From Amycolatopsis nivea (GTDB taxonomy: Bacteria > Actinomycetota > Actinomycetes > Mycobacteriales > Pseudonocardiaceae): a stretch of 34,396 bases of DNA. Positions 1 to 7,733 of this stretch are shown here, piece after piece (the first letter of the stretch is position 1; the number at the start of each line of letters is the position of its first letter). The stretch is taken from NCBI RefSeq assembly GCF_004522235.1, contig NZ_SDLT01000053.1:16439-50834 (forward strand), read 5' to 3'. The position numbers and the translations under genes are program-made. The notes beneath the pieces are model-generated. The model ran no database searches and was not told where the DNA came from. It saw nothing but the letters and a program-made list of their open reading frames with translations.

Positions 1-7
1 AAACGAT

Positions 8-23
8 GTCGCCGCCAGGCGAC
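8..23. terminator. short hairpin downstream of menJ
   Basis: A 6-bp stem (GTCGCC / GGCGAC) with a 4-base loop sits just beyond the stop codon of the leftward menJ gene. It could end that transcript, but it is short and has no T-run, so the call is weak. Nothing else is visible in bases 1-30. Confidence 0.25.
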
Positions 24-30
24 GAGCCGA

Positions 31-1326
31 CTACCGAGGACGAGGCGTAACCCGAGCCAACGCAGCGATCAACCGATCCACCCCATCGCCCCCACGAGCG
101 TCGTAACACCCGGAAAGCCCCTTGTACACCAAGGGAAGAATCTTGTTGACCCGCAACCCGTACTTGGTAGCCGCGTGCATGATCTTCGGCTTCCCGATCA
201 ACTTCGCGAACACGTTCCCCAGCCGGTAATACCCGCCCATCAGCTCACCGACAGCACGGGGATACCCCTCCAACGCCCGCTCCCGGGACGGCCCCTCCGG
301 CCGGGCGAGCGCCTGCACCACAGCCTCGGCCGCGAGCTGCGCCGACTCCATCGCCGCCGAAATCCCCTCGCCGTTGAACGGACTCACCATCCCCCCGGCG
401 TCGCCGAGAAGCAGCAGCCCGTTCCGGTAATGCGGCGTCCGGTTGAACCCCATCGGCAACCCGGCCCCGCCGACCTTGCCGATGGCGTTCTCCTCGCGGT
501 ACCCCCATTCCTCAGGAGTCCCGTCAAGCCACTGCCGCAACAACGCGCGATAGTCGGTGTTCCGGAACGACGCCGAGGTCGACAGCATCCCCAGCCCGAC
601 GTTGACCGTCCCGTCCCCCAACGGAAACGCCCACCCGTACCCAGGCAGCAGCTTCGGATCCCGAGGATCAGACCGGTCCCACAGCTCAAGATGCCCCTCG
701 ATGAACGGGTCATCATGCTTGGGGCTCTTGTAATACCGCCTAACCGCGACCCCCATCGGCCGCTTCTCGTTCTTGTCGATCCCCACGCTCAAGGCGAGCC
801 GCGCCGACACCCCGTCGCAAGCCAGCACCAACGGCGCCCGGTAGCTGACCGGCGTCTTCTCCGGCCCGACCTTCGCCTCGACCCCCACGACCCGGCCGGA
901 AGCATTGGTAATCGCCCCAGTGACCGTGGTCCGCTCGTACAACCGGGCCCCGGCCTTCACCGCGGTCTTCGCCAGCAGGTCATCGAAGTCCTGCCGGGTC
1001 CGGGAGACCCCGTACGGCGGATAATCAGTGAGATCCGGCCAATCGAACTCCAGCGTCAGATCCCCGGTGAGAATCCGCAGCCCCCGACTCCGGACCCAGC
1101 CCGCTTCCTCGCTGGTGTCCAGACCGAGGTCGATCAACTGCTTCACACCCCGCGGCGTGAGCCCGTCCCCGCACACCTTTTCGCGCGGAAAGACGGTCTT
1201 CTCCAGCAGCAGCACGTCCACCCCGGCGCGCGCGAGGTAAGTGGCCACGGTCGAACCAGCCGGTCCCGCCCCGACCACGATCACTTCGGCGTCGTGGTCT
1301 GGGCTGCGGCGGCGCGAAGTCGTCAT
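31..1326 (-). CDS. menJ: menaquinone reductase / geranylgeranyl reductase family flavoprotein (MenJ-like)
   Basis: A 431-aa FAD-dependent oxidoreductase. The N-terminal dinucleotide-binding motif GAGPAG is at residues 19-24, a conserved VCGDGLTPRG stretch at about 51-60, and the second FAD motif GDAGG...PFNGEG at 308-322; these are typical of the geranylgeranyl reductase family. In mycobacteria MenJ (Rv0561c) saturates one isoprene unit of the menaquinone tail, and that role is inferred here because the gene lies 10 bp downstream of menG on the same strand. Length is slightly above the mycobacterial protein (about 408 aa). It probably acts at the inner face of the membrane on MK-9-type quinones. 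A geranylgeranyl reductase acting on other polyprenyl lipids is the alternative; the menG linkage favours menaquinone. Confidence 0.85.
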   Translation of the reverse strand: MTTSRRRSPDHDAEVIVVGAGPAGSTVATYLARAGVDVLLLEKTVFPREKVCGDGLTPRGVKQLIDLGLDTSEEAGWVRSRGLRILTGDLTLEFDWPDLTDYPPYGVSRTRQDFDDLLAKTAVKAGARLYERTTVTGAITNASGRVVGVEAKVGPEKTPVSYRAPLVLACDGVSARLALSVGIDKNEKRPMGVAVRRYYKSPKHDDPFIEGHLELWDRSDPRDPKLLPGYGWAFPLGDGTVNVGLGMLSTSASFRNTDYRALLRQWLDGTPEEWGYREENAIGKVGGAGLPMGFNRTPHYRNGLLLLGDAGGMVSPFNGEGISAAMESAQLAAEAVVQALARPEGPSRERALEGYPRAVGELMGGYYRLGNVFAKLIGKPKIMHAATKYGLRVNKILPLVYKGLSGCYDARGGDGVDRLIAALARVTPRPR

Positions 1327-1336
1327 ACCGCCGAGT

Positions 1337-2026
1337 TTAGGCAGGCTTGCGCGCGCGGTGGATCGCGACGACGCCGAATGTGAGGTTCAGCCACTCCACC
1401 TCGGTCCATCCGGCGCTCGCGATGATCTCGCCGAGCCCGCGCTGATCGGGCCAGGCGAGCATCGATTCGGCCAGGTAGGAGTAGGCCTCGGGGTTGGTCG
1501 AGGACCGGCTGCCGACCCAGGTGAGCAGCTTGAGGACGAACCGCCGGTAGATGAACCGGATGGGGGCGAAGGTGGGCGTCGACACCTCGCAGATCACCAG
1601 CCTGCCGCCCGGTTTGACCACCCGCAGGATCTCGGCGAGCGCGCCCTTGGTGTCGACGAAGTTCCGCAGCGCGAGGGAGATGGTGACGGCGTCGAAGCTG
1701 TTGTCGGCGAACGGCAGGCACATCGCGTCCGCGGCGACCATCGGCACCTTCCGGTGCAGGCCCGCCTTGAGCATCCCGACGGAGAAGTCGGCGGCGAGGC
1801 ACCAGGCTCCGCCGCGCGCGTACTCGACGGTGGACACCCCGGTGCCCGCCGCGAGGTCGAGCACCTTCTCCCCGGGTTTGGCGTCCAGCACGCGCGCCGT
1901 GGTGGTGCGCCAGCGCCGGTCGAACCCGAACGTCATGAACGAGTTCGCCCGGTCGTAACCGGACGCGACGCCGTCGAACATCGCGGCGACTTCGTGCGGA
2001 TCCTTGTCCAGGCTCGCTCGGGGCAT
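1337..2026 (-). CDS. menG: demethylmenaquinone methyltransferase
   Basis: A 229-aa class I SAM-dependent methyltransferase of the UbiE/MenG family that methylates demethylmenaquinone to menaquinone. SAM motif I, VLDLAAGTG, is at residues 55-63. The family block SLALRNFVDTKGALAEILRVVKPGG lies at about 117-141, and the N-terminal FDGVASGYDRAN signature at 17-28. Length is normal for the family. It starts 10 bp after the upstream membrane-protein gene stop and ends 10 bp before menJ, so the three are probably one transcript. The only obvious intergenic promoter region for menG is therefore the MarR-linked one near 2.7 kb, unless a promoter lies inside the upstream gene. Confidence 0.93.
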   Translation of the reverse strand: MPRASLDKDPHEVAAMFDGVASGYDRANSFMTFGFDRRWRTTTARVLDAKPGEKVLDLAAGTGVSTVEYARGGAWCLAADFSVGMLKAGLHRKVPMVAADAMCLPFADNSFDAVTISLALRNFVDTKGALAEILRVVKPGGRLVICEVSTPTFAPIRFIYRRFVLKLLTWVGSRSSTNPEAYSYLAESMLAWPDQRGLGEIIASAGWTEVEWLNLTFGVVAIHRARKPA

Positions 2027-2036
2027 GGGTCCGAGA

Positions 2037-2690
2037 TTAGTCCGTCCGTGCCGCGCGGTCGCGCGGGAGCAGGACGCTGGCGGCGACCAGCCACGCCAGC
2101 CCGCCGAACCGGCCGACCGGGATCAGCGGATACAGCGCCGGGGTCAGCAGCGACAGCGAGGCGAGCACCGCGGACGCGGCGACCACCAGCCCGGCGACCG
2201 ACAGCCAGCGCGGCAGCAGGTTCAGGAACAGCGCGGGCACCGCGATCCCGGCGATCAGCAACGCCAGCGGCACCACGAAGCCCGGCCCGCCGGACGCGAA
2301 CGCGAGGCTGGTCAACGCGCGCGCCACCGCCGGCGTCTCACTGGACTGCGCAGCGGTCCAGGTGATCAACCCGCTCATCGCGAGCGCGGCCGCGGACAGC
2401 ACGCCGCCGGTCAGCCCGATCACCGCGCCCGGTGCCGCGACGCCGAGCCGCCGCTGTCTGCGATAAGCCGTCGCGGCCCAGACCGCCAACGGAACCGACG
2501 CGCCGAACACCGCGAACGCGAGCAGCTGCACGACGCCCTGGTTGCCGCCGATATACGCGGCGACCTCAGCCGCACTGGAATCCGGCCGCGTCCCCGTCGC
2601 CCCGAGCACCGCCGATGCGACGGTCAGCACCCCGAACGCCAGCGCCGGTGCCAGCAAGGGCGGACCGCCCTGTCGAGTCATGGTCGTCAT
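2037..2690 (-). CDS. multi-pass membrane protein, first gene of the menG-menJ unit
   Basis: An integral membrane protein of 217 aa with about six hydrophobic segments and no motif I recognise; it loosely resembles DUF4386-type proteins. The start is taken at the ATG whose upstream strand reads GGAGG seven bases before it; an earlier in-frame start six codons upstream overlaps that ribosome site and is rejected. It is divergent from a MarR regulator across an 81-bp gap with a palindromic operator, so it is the likely direct target. It lies 10 bp ahead of menG. The function is unknown; the pairing with MarR would fit a stress-inducible membrane protein, but that is inference only. Confidence 0.8.
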   Translation of the reverse strand: MTTMTRQGGPPLLAPALAFGVLTVASAVLGATGTRPDSSAAEVAAYIGGNQGVVQLLAFAVFGASVPLAVWAATAYRRQRRLGVAAPGAVIGLTGGVLSAAALAMSGLITWTAAQSSETPAVARALTSLAFASGGPGFVVPLALLIAGIAVPALFLNLLPRWLSVAGLVVAASAVLASLSLLTPALYPLIPVGRFGGLAWLVAASVLLPRDRAARTD

Positions 2691-2728
2691 GGCAAACCTC
2701 CAGGTCAATTAGTTTCACTGCTAGAACG

Positions 2729-2744
2729 ATTACACTGGTGTAAT
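2729..2744. promoter_or_regulatory. palindromic operator between MarR gene and membrane protein-menG-menJ operon
   Basis: A perfect inverted repeat, ATTACAC-TG-GTGTAAT, 16 bp with 7-bp arms, lies in the AT-rich divergent gap. An outer pair CAATTA (2706-2711) and TAATTG (2741-2746) surrounds it, and a further TTTCACTG half-site is at 2713-2720. Size, symmetry and place fit a MarR dimer site controlling both directions. Binding is inferred. Confidence 0.65.
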
Positions 2745-2771
2745 TGATTGTCAAGCGATACGGTTCAGGGC

Positions 2772-3230
2772 ATGCAAGGACCTCCGCAGTTCGGCAGCGC
2801 TTTCCTGCTGGCCCAGCTGGGCGCACACGCGACCCAGCGCTTCGCCGAACGCGTCGCGGACCTGGGCCTGACCCCGCCCCAGACCGGCCTGCTCCGGGCG
2901 ATCGCGCGGCGGCCCGGCGAGAGTCAGCAGGTGCTGGCCGCGGAACTGGGCACGCCGCCGACCCGGCTGGTCGCCCTCGTCGACGGCCTGGAGCAGCAGG
3001 GCCTGATCGAACGCCGCCGCAACCCGCAAGACCGCCGCCTCTATGCGGTTTTCCTGAGCGACAAAGGCCAAGAAACGATGGCCGCACTCGCGAAAGCCGC
3101 CGCAGCACACGAAGACGAGATGATGGCCGCACTGTCCACAGAGGAACGTTCGGTGCTGCGCGACCTGCTGGCCCGAGTCGCCGCCGACCACGACCTAACC
3201 CCCGGCGTCCACCCCGGCTACCGCGGCTAG
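2772..3230 (+). CDS. MarR family transcriptional regulator
   Basis: A 152-aa winged-helix regulator. The recognition helix region is at residues 50-75 (SQQVLAAELGTPPTRLVALV) and the wing at 80-96 carries the family-typical NPQDRRLYAVFLSDKG. Length matches MarR proteins. The ATG at 2772 is preferred; a TTG at 2748 in the same frame would overlap the operator palindrome. The ligand cannot be told from the sequence. It reads away from the membrane protein-menG-menJ unit and is followed at once by a 26-bp-arm hairpin, so it is probably monocistronic and autoregulated through the palindrome at 2729-2744. Confidence 0.9.
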   Translation: MQGPPQFGSAFLLAQLGAHATQRFAERVADLGLTPPQTGLLRAIARRPGESQQVLAAELGTPPTRLVALVDGLEQQGLIERRRNPQDRRLYAVFLSDKGQETMAALAKAAAAHEDEMMAALSTEERSVLRDLLARVAADHDLTPGVHPGYRG

Positions 3231-3232
3231 TT

Positions 3233-3287
3233 GTCCGTGAAGGGCTCCTTGAGGGAATTAGATTCCCTCAAGGAGCCCTTCACGGAC
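3233..3287. terminator. perfect 26-bp-arm palindrome, bidirectional terminator
   Basis: The left arm 3233-3258 and right arm 3262-3287 are exact reverse complements with a TAG loop. The element starts 3 bp after the MarR stop and ends 6 bp before the convergent glycosyltransferase stop, so it is ideally placed to end both transcripts. It belongs to a sequence family found again at 24811-24865 and 34357-34396. Confidence 0.85.
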
Positions 3288-3292
3288 CTTTG

Positions 3293-4396
3293 TCAGCCCA
3301 GCGCGGCGAGCATTCCCCGCACCGAGGTCGGCCAAGCGAATTCCTCCGCACGCGCCCGAGCAGCCGCCCGCCGGATCTCTTCGGGACTGTCCAACAACCC
3401 GGTCACCGCGCTGGCGAACGCGGGCGCGTAGTCATCCACCGCCGCCCCGCACCCGGGCCGCACGATCTCCCGCAATGCCGAGGACGCCGAAACCACTACC
3501 GGCGTACCGGAAGCAAGCGCCTCCAAAGCCGCTAACCCGAACGTCTCATGCGGTCCCGGAGCCAGCGAAACATCCGCGCTGGCCAGCAATCGAGCCACCT
3601 CGCCGCGTCCAGCCAAGAAGCCGAGGAACGTCACCGGCAAGCCCCGGGCCCGCCGTTCCAATGCCCGTCGTCGCGGACCGTCCCCCGCGATCACCAACCG
3701 CACCCGCGCGCCGGACTCAGTCAGCTCAGCGACCGTATCCACGCTCCGCTCAACATGTTTCTCCGGCGACAACCGACCACAATGGACAATCAACGCGTCG
3801 GCACCACTGGCCAACGCCCTCCGCCATCCCGAATCCCGCATCGACGGCGCGAAGGTAGCCAGATCCACCCCCAGCGGCACCCGCCGGACATTCGGCGCGG
3901 CGATCCGCTCGAACTCCGCGTGCGCGAAGGCCGTCGTGCACACCACCGTGTCGTACGACGCCGCCATCCGCCGGTTGGCGGCGTCCGCGACGTGCCGGGC
4001 CATCGCTCCGGGCAGCAAAAACTGTTCCAGCAACCGGTCCAGCCGCTCGTGCGAAATGACCATGCTGGGCACGCCGTTCCGCCTCGCCCAGACGCCCATC
4101 CCGCGCAGGGTCAACCGGTCGGACACCTCCAGCCGGTCCGGTTCCAGCCGCCGCAGCACCGCGCGGACCCGCTGCGGATCGACCGCGCGGTACCCGCCGG
4201 TGCCGGGAATTTGCAAGGCAGGCAACGAATACCGGCACACCCCGGTCGGCAGGCTTTCCACCGCGTACCGCCGCCCCGGCACGACCAGCGTCACCCGATG
4301 CCCGCTGGCGACGTACCCCGCGCCGAGGTGGTTCAGCGCGGTCCGCAGCCCGCCGGACCGCGGTCCGTAGAAGTTCGCCAGCTGGACGATGTGCAT
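3293..4396 (-). CDS. GT4 family glycosyltransferase
   Basis: A 367-aa GT-B fold retaining glycosyltransferase. The N-terminal acceptor domain begins MHIVQLANFYGPRSGGLRT. The donor domain has GRLSPEKHVE at residues 207-216, the GDGP motif at 238-241 and the E-x7-E nucleotide-sugar motif at E284/E292 within HETFGLAALEALASGTPVV. No signal peptide or membrane span is seen, so it should be a cytosolic or membrane-peripheral enzyme. It starts 3 bp after the MgtA-like gene and is surely co-transcribed with it. A mannosyl or glucosyl donor and a lipid acceptor are reasonable guesses from the partner gene, but neither is shown by the sequence. Confidence 0.85.
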   Translation of the reverse strand: MHIVQLANFYGPRSGGLRTALNHLGAGYVASGHRVTLVVPGRRYAVESLPTGVCRYSLPALQIPGTGGYRAVDPQRVRAVLRRLEPDRLEVSDRLTLRGMGVWARRNGVPSMVISHERLDRLLEQFLLPGAMARHVADAANRRMAASYDTVVCTTAFAHAEFERIAAPNVRRVPLGVDLATFAPSMRDSGWRRALASGADALIVHCGRLSPEKHVERSVDTVAELTESGARVRLVIAGDGPRRRALERRARGLPVTFLGFLAGRGEVARLLASADVSLAPGPHETFGLAALEALASGTPVVVSASSALREIVRPGCGAAVDDYAPAFASAVTGLLDSPEEIRRAAARARAEEFAWPTSVRGMLAALG

Positions 4397-4399
4397 GGC

Positions 4400-5518
4400 T
4401 CAAGCCGCACGCGCGACTCGGCCCTGTACCGCTTCGTAGTGCCCGACCAGCTCCCGGCACACCGCGGGCCACGTCCGGCCCAGGACCACTTTCCGCGCCT
4501 TCTCGCCGAGCCGGGCCCGCAACGCCGCGTCGCGCAGGTCATTGACCTTGGCAACCAGCGCCGGGCCGAACGCCTCCCGGTCAGCCGGCAGCAAATACCC
4601 GGTACGGCCTGGCAAGACGAGATCCTTCGGGCCACCCGCGTCCGGCGCGAGCACCGGCAGTCCGGACGCCATCGCCTCCTGCACCGCCTGACAGAACGTC
4701 TCGTGCGGTCCGGTGTGCACGAAAACGTCGAGGCTCGCGTACGCGACCGACAGCTCGTCGCCGTACTTCGCGCCGAGGAAAGCCGCACCAGGCAACCGTT
4801 CCCGCAACGACGGCAGCTCCGGTCCGTCGCCGACGACGACCACGCGCACGCCCGGCATCCCAGCCAGCACGGTCAGCCGGTCGACCTCCTTCTCCGGCGC
4901 GAGCCGTCCGACGAACCCGACCAGCAGCTCGCCGTTCGGCGCGAGTTCCGCACGCAGCGCCGGATCCGCGTGCGCTGGGGAAAACCGGCTGATGTCCACG
5001 CCGCGCGCCCAGCGATGTACGCGCGGAACGCCGTGCAGTTTCAGCTGTTCGATCGAGTCCGACGACGGCGCGAGCGTCCGGTCGGCCCGCGAGTGCAGGC
5101 GGCGCACCCAGCGCCAGGCCGCCCGCGCGCCGATGCCGAAGCCGTACGACGTGGCGAACCCGGCGATGTCGGTCTGGTAGACGGCGATCGACGGCACGCG
5201 CAGCCGTCTGGCCGCGGCGAGCCCGCGCGCGCCGACCACGAACGGCGAGGCCAGGTGCACGACGTCCGGGCCGAAATCGGCCAGCGCGGTCAGCACGGTG
5301 CGCGTCGGCAGGCCGATCGGCAGCGAGTTCACGCCGGGGAAGTCCAGCGCCGGAATGCGGACGACCGGCGCGCCGCGGTAACTCGCCGGACCCGGTCCGG
5401 GCGCGACGACCAGCACGTCGTGCGCGGATTCGACCAGGTGCTCGACGACCCGCAGCACGGAATTCGTCACGCCGTTCACCTGGGGCAGGAAACTTTCGGT
5501 GACTATGGCGACTCGCAC
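4400..5518 (-). CDS. mgtA: GDP-mannose-dependent alpha-mannosyltransferase, MgtA-like (GT4)
   Basis: A 372-aa GT-B glycosyltransferase whose N-terminus (VRVAIVTESFLPQVNGVTNSVLR) is characteristic of the MgtA (Rv0557) / PimB-type mannosyltransferases of mycobacteria and corynebacteria, which mannosylate glucuronosyl-diacylglycerol or phosphatidylinositol mannosides. The donor motifs are GRLAPEKEVD (204-213), VGDGPEL (229-235) and the E-x7-E pair E273/E281. The GTG start is chosen from the family N-terminus; the frame stays open for 40 more codons upstream, but that extension is Arg/Pro-rich and unlike the family. The ribosome site is weak. Neighbours: menG 2.4 kb downstream as in mycobacteria, a second glycosyltransferase 3 bp downstream, and a divergent inositol-phosphatase gene. 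The exact acceptor is uncertain. Confidence 0.8.
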   Translation of the reverse strand: MRVAIVTESFLPQVNGVTNSVLRVVEHLVESAHDVLVVAPGPGPASYRGAPVVRIPALDFPGVNSLPIGLPTRTVLTALADFGPDVVHLASPFVVGARGLAAARRLRVPSIAVYQTDIAGFATSYGFGIGARAAWRWVRRLHSRADRTLAPSSDSIEQLKLHGVPRVHRWARGVDISRFSPAHADPALRAELAPNGELLVGFVGRLAPEKEVDRLTVLAGMPGVRVVVVGDGPELPSLRERLPGAAFLGAKYGDELSVAYASLDVFVHTGPHETFCQAVQEAMASGLPVLAPDAGGPKDLVLPGRTGYLLPADREAFGPALVAKVNDLRDAALRARLGEKARKVVLGRTWPAVCRELVGHYEAVQGRVARAA

Positions 5519-5694
5519 GGCGTCACTGTCGCAAAACCGCAGGCAGGGCGGGCCAATCCCGCGTAACCGACCGGCCAACGGTGGCGAAACACTCCGCAGC
5601 GTCCGCGCCCGGGCGCCGACCGTCGAAGAATTCGCCACGACATGTCATCTTCCGGTCGTGTCCCGGACACCAGGAACGCCCAGACTAAGCAGGC

Positions 5695-6528
5695 ATGACC
5701 CTCTTGTCCTCCAGGCCGTCGCGGCCCGTGGAACCCGGGCTGCTCTCCCGAGCACTCGAGGTCGCGGGGCGGCTGGCGAACGACGCCACCGACGTGATCA
5801 CCGCGACCGCGGGCCGCGGCGCGCACCCGGCGACGCTGGATTCGCCGTTCGACTGGGTCACCGACACCGATCGGATCCTGGAACGGCACACCCGCCGCGT
5901 ACTGACCGCGGAGTTCCCCGGAATCCCGGTGGTAGGCCACGAATTCGGCGCCGACCACGGCGCGGACGTCGCGGAGTACCGCTGGGTGGTCGACTCCGTG
6001 GACGGCACCGCGAACTACGTCGCCGGAGTGCCGTGGTGCGCCTACAGCCTCGCCCTGGTCGACGCGAGCGGCCCGGTGGTGGGCGTCGTCGCCGACCCGT
6101 ACCGGGCGCAGATCTACGCCGCCGCCCGCGGCCGGGGAGCCCGCGCGAACGGGAAACCGCTGAAGCTGGTCGACCGCGCGGGCACTGCCGGAGCGATCGT
6201 CTGCACCGAACTGGCGCGCAAGGGCCCGTGGCCGGGAATGGGCGAGTTCATCGAACGAGCGGCAGCCGCCCACACCGGGGTGCGGGTGCTGGGATCGGCC
6301 GCACTGTCGATCGCGCAGGTCGCCCTCGGACACGCGGCCGCGGCGGTACTGCACAGCTACCACGAATGGGACGTCGCGGGCTCAGTCGCGATGGCGATCG
6401 AGGCGGGCGCGGTGGTGCTGGACAAACATGGCGAGGACGCTGCCCTGCCTACCGACGGACTGCTGGTCGCCGCACCCGGCGTGGCCGACGAAGTACTCGG
6501 CTGGTGGCAGGAAACCGCCGGAACCTGA
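5695..6528 (+). CDS. inositol monophosphatase family protein
   Basis: A 277-aa member of the FIG/IMPase Mg-dependent phosphatase superfamily. Metal-site residues visible are the Glu in GHEFG (E83), DSVDGTANY (D100, D103, G104, T105) and the C-terminal EWDVAG (W225, D226); a VTDTD segment at 55-59 corresponds to the substrate-side aspartates. The first motif is GHE rather than the common GEE, and DSVDGT replaces DPVDGT, so substrate choice (inositol-1-phosphate, histidinol-phosphate or a PAP-type nucleotide) cannot be fixed. It is divergent from mgtA over 176 bp, which would suit inositol supply for phosphatidylinositol glycolipids. Its stop is directly followed by the stop of the convergent DUF3592 gene. 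Confidence 0.85.
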   Translation: MTLLSSRPSRPVEPGLLSRALEVAGRLANDATDVITATAGRGAHPATLDSPFDWVTDTDRILERHTRRVLTAEFPGIPVVGHEFGADHGADVAEYRWVVDSVDGTANYVAGVPWCAYSLALVDASGPVVGVVADPYRAQIYAAARGRGARANGKPLKLVDRAGTAGAIVCTELARKGPWPGMGEFIERAAAAHTGVRVLGSAALSIAQVALGHAAAAVLHSYHEWDVAGSVAMAIEAGAVVLDKHGEDAALPTDGLLVAAPGVADEVLGWWQETAGT

Positions 6529-6993
6529 TCACACCTTCGCGGCGACCGGCTCCGCCACCGAAGCGGACCGGTCCCGCTTCATCAACCGGCGCAGCCACCA
6601 CAGCAACGGGCCCGCCACCAGCCACGTGATCAGCACCGTCATGCCCACCGGCAGCAGCGTCAACGTCGCGGTCCGGCCGGCGACCCGGGTCAGCTCGGGG
6701 TTGGTCGCGTCGTACTCGATCGCCACCAGCTGGCCGGCCGCGAGGCCCGACGGGTACAGCACCCCGGTCGGCGGGCTGTGCACGATGCCGTCCGGGGTCT
6801 GGTACTGGATGATCGTGCGGTCGAAGGCCACCGACTCGACCGTCGCGTTCGCCGTGCCCAGGTGCGATTCGATCGCGCTGTCGTTGCGGAACGCGGCGAA
6901 AACCAGGCTCACGCACATCACCGTGAGCAGCACAGCCACGCCCAGCACGGCGAACCACGCGATCCGCCGTGCCTTCACACTCCTGGCTGCCAC
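6529..6993 (-). CDS. DUF3592 domain membrane protein
   Basis: A 154-aa protein with two membrane helices (about residues 11-34 and 109-133) flanking an extracytoplasmic beta-rich domain with the DUF3592 pattern: a variable T-Y/W core, YQTPDGIVHSPPTG, and GQLVAIEYDATNPELTRV. Basic residues after the second helix (RRLMKRDR) place the C-terminus in the cytoplasm. The start is GTG, nine bases after the upstream gene stop, and it ends flush against the convergent phosphatase gene. I recall a short membrane protein at the same place between menD and mgtA in M. tuberculosis (Rv0556), which would make this a conserved but uncharacterised part of the locus. Confidence 0.75.
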   Translation of the reverse strand: MAARSVKARRIAWFAVLGVAVLLTVMCVSLVFAAFRNDSAIESHLGTANATVESVAFDRTIIQYQTPDGIVHSPPTGVLYPSGLAAGQLVAIEYDATNPELTRVAGRTATLTLLPVGMTVLITWLVAGPLLWWLRRLMKRDRSASVAEPVAAKV

Positions 6994-7002
6994 ACCCAGA
7001 GT

Positions 7003-7677
7003 TTAGTCGGGTGCGCCGACCAGCTCGGCACTCGGCAGCCAGTGCGCCCGGTACAGCACGTGCAGGTTGTACGAGTTCACCAGCAGCCGAGACGTCCAAT
7101 GCAGCTGAAAACACTTGTGCTGCGCCGATTCCTCGCCCGGAGCCGAACCAGGGGCTCCGAACGCGAGGTCGAAGAAGTCCTCGGCGGTGTGCCGGAAGAC
7201 CGCCGGGCTGCCGGTCAGGAACATCGTGTTCGCGTGGAACCGGTCGAGCAGCCGGTCCCGGGTGGGCCATTCCGGCCAGTCGATCGGCCGCCGATCAGCC
7301 GGGACCCGCACGGTATGCGGCCGGGCCGGGCCGAGCGCCGCCCGCAGCCGCGGCCACTGCGAAGGGCGCAGGTGCGCGGTGTGCTGGCTCAGCACGAGAT
7401 CCAGCGGACGACCGGTGAACTCCGGTTCCTCGGGAATCCGGCCGGTGCGCAACGGCAGGTGGATGATCGTGTGGCGGGACCGCGAGGCTAGCAGCCACAG
7501 CACCCCGATCCGGTACGCCGCGCTGCGGTCGACGTACATCTCCACGTGCGACATCTCCGTGCCCGGAGCGACCTCGAACAACAGCGCGGTGTCCAGAACG
7601 GGATCAGGGCGCAGCACCCGCCACTCCCGGCCGTCGAGCCGGGCGTGGCGGAGCTGCGCCCGCACTTTCATGGCCAC
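7003..7677 (-). CDS. conserved hypothetical protein, unrecognised family
   Basis: A 224-aa protein without signal peptide or clear membrane span; I do not recognise its family. It is rich in Arg, His and Trp, with an EMSHVEMYVD segment near the N-terminus and a C-terminal stretch rich in aromatic residues (HKCFQLHWTSRLLVNSYNLHVLYRAHW). A strong ribosome site AGGAGGAGG precedes a GTG start at 7677 (an ATG two codons later is possible). It lies between the M1 peptidase and the DUF3592 gene, 9 bp from the latter and 56 bp from the former, so all are likely co-transcribed. Function cannot be inferred. Confidence 0.75.
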   Translation of the reverse strand: MAMKVRAQLRHARLDGREWRVLRPDPVLDTALLFEVAPGTEMSHVEMYVDRSAAYRIGVLWLLASRSRHTIIHLPLRTGRIPEEPEFTGRPLDLVLSQHTAHLRPSQWPRLRAALGPARPHTVRVPADRRPIDWPEWPTRDRLLDRFHANTMFLTGSPAVFRHTAEDFFDLAFGAPGSAPGEESAQHKCFQLHWTSRLLVNSYNLHVLYRAHWLPSAELVGAPD

Positions 7678-7687
7678 GAAATCCTCC

Positions 7688-7710
7688 TCCTGGAGCGGAA
7701 CTCTCCAGGA
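7688..7710 (-). promoter_or_regulatory. hairpin abutting the ribosome site of the 7003-7677 gene
   Basis: An 8-bp perfect stem (TCCTGGAG / CTCCAGGA, 7-base loop). In the leftward mRNA the downstream arm runs straight into the GGAGG of the next gene, so folding could mask part of the ribosome site or end readthrough from the peptidase gene. Confidence 0.4.
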
Positions 7711-7733
7711 TCCCGCGGCCAGGCAAGCGAATT

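Noticed and set aside
3548..5566. 672-codon open frame on the plus strand
   Set aside because: It is antisense to the two GT4 glycosyltransferases and shows the same codon-shadow composition.
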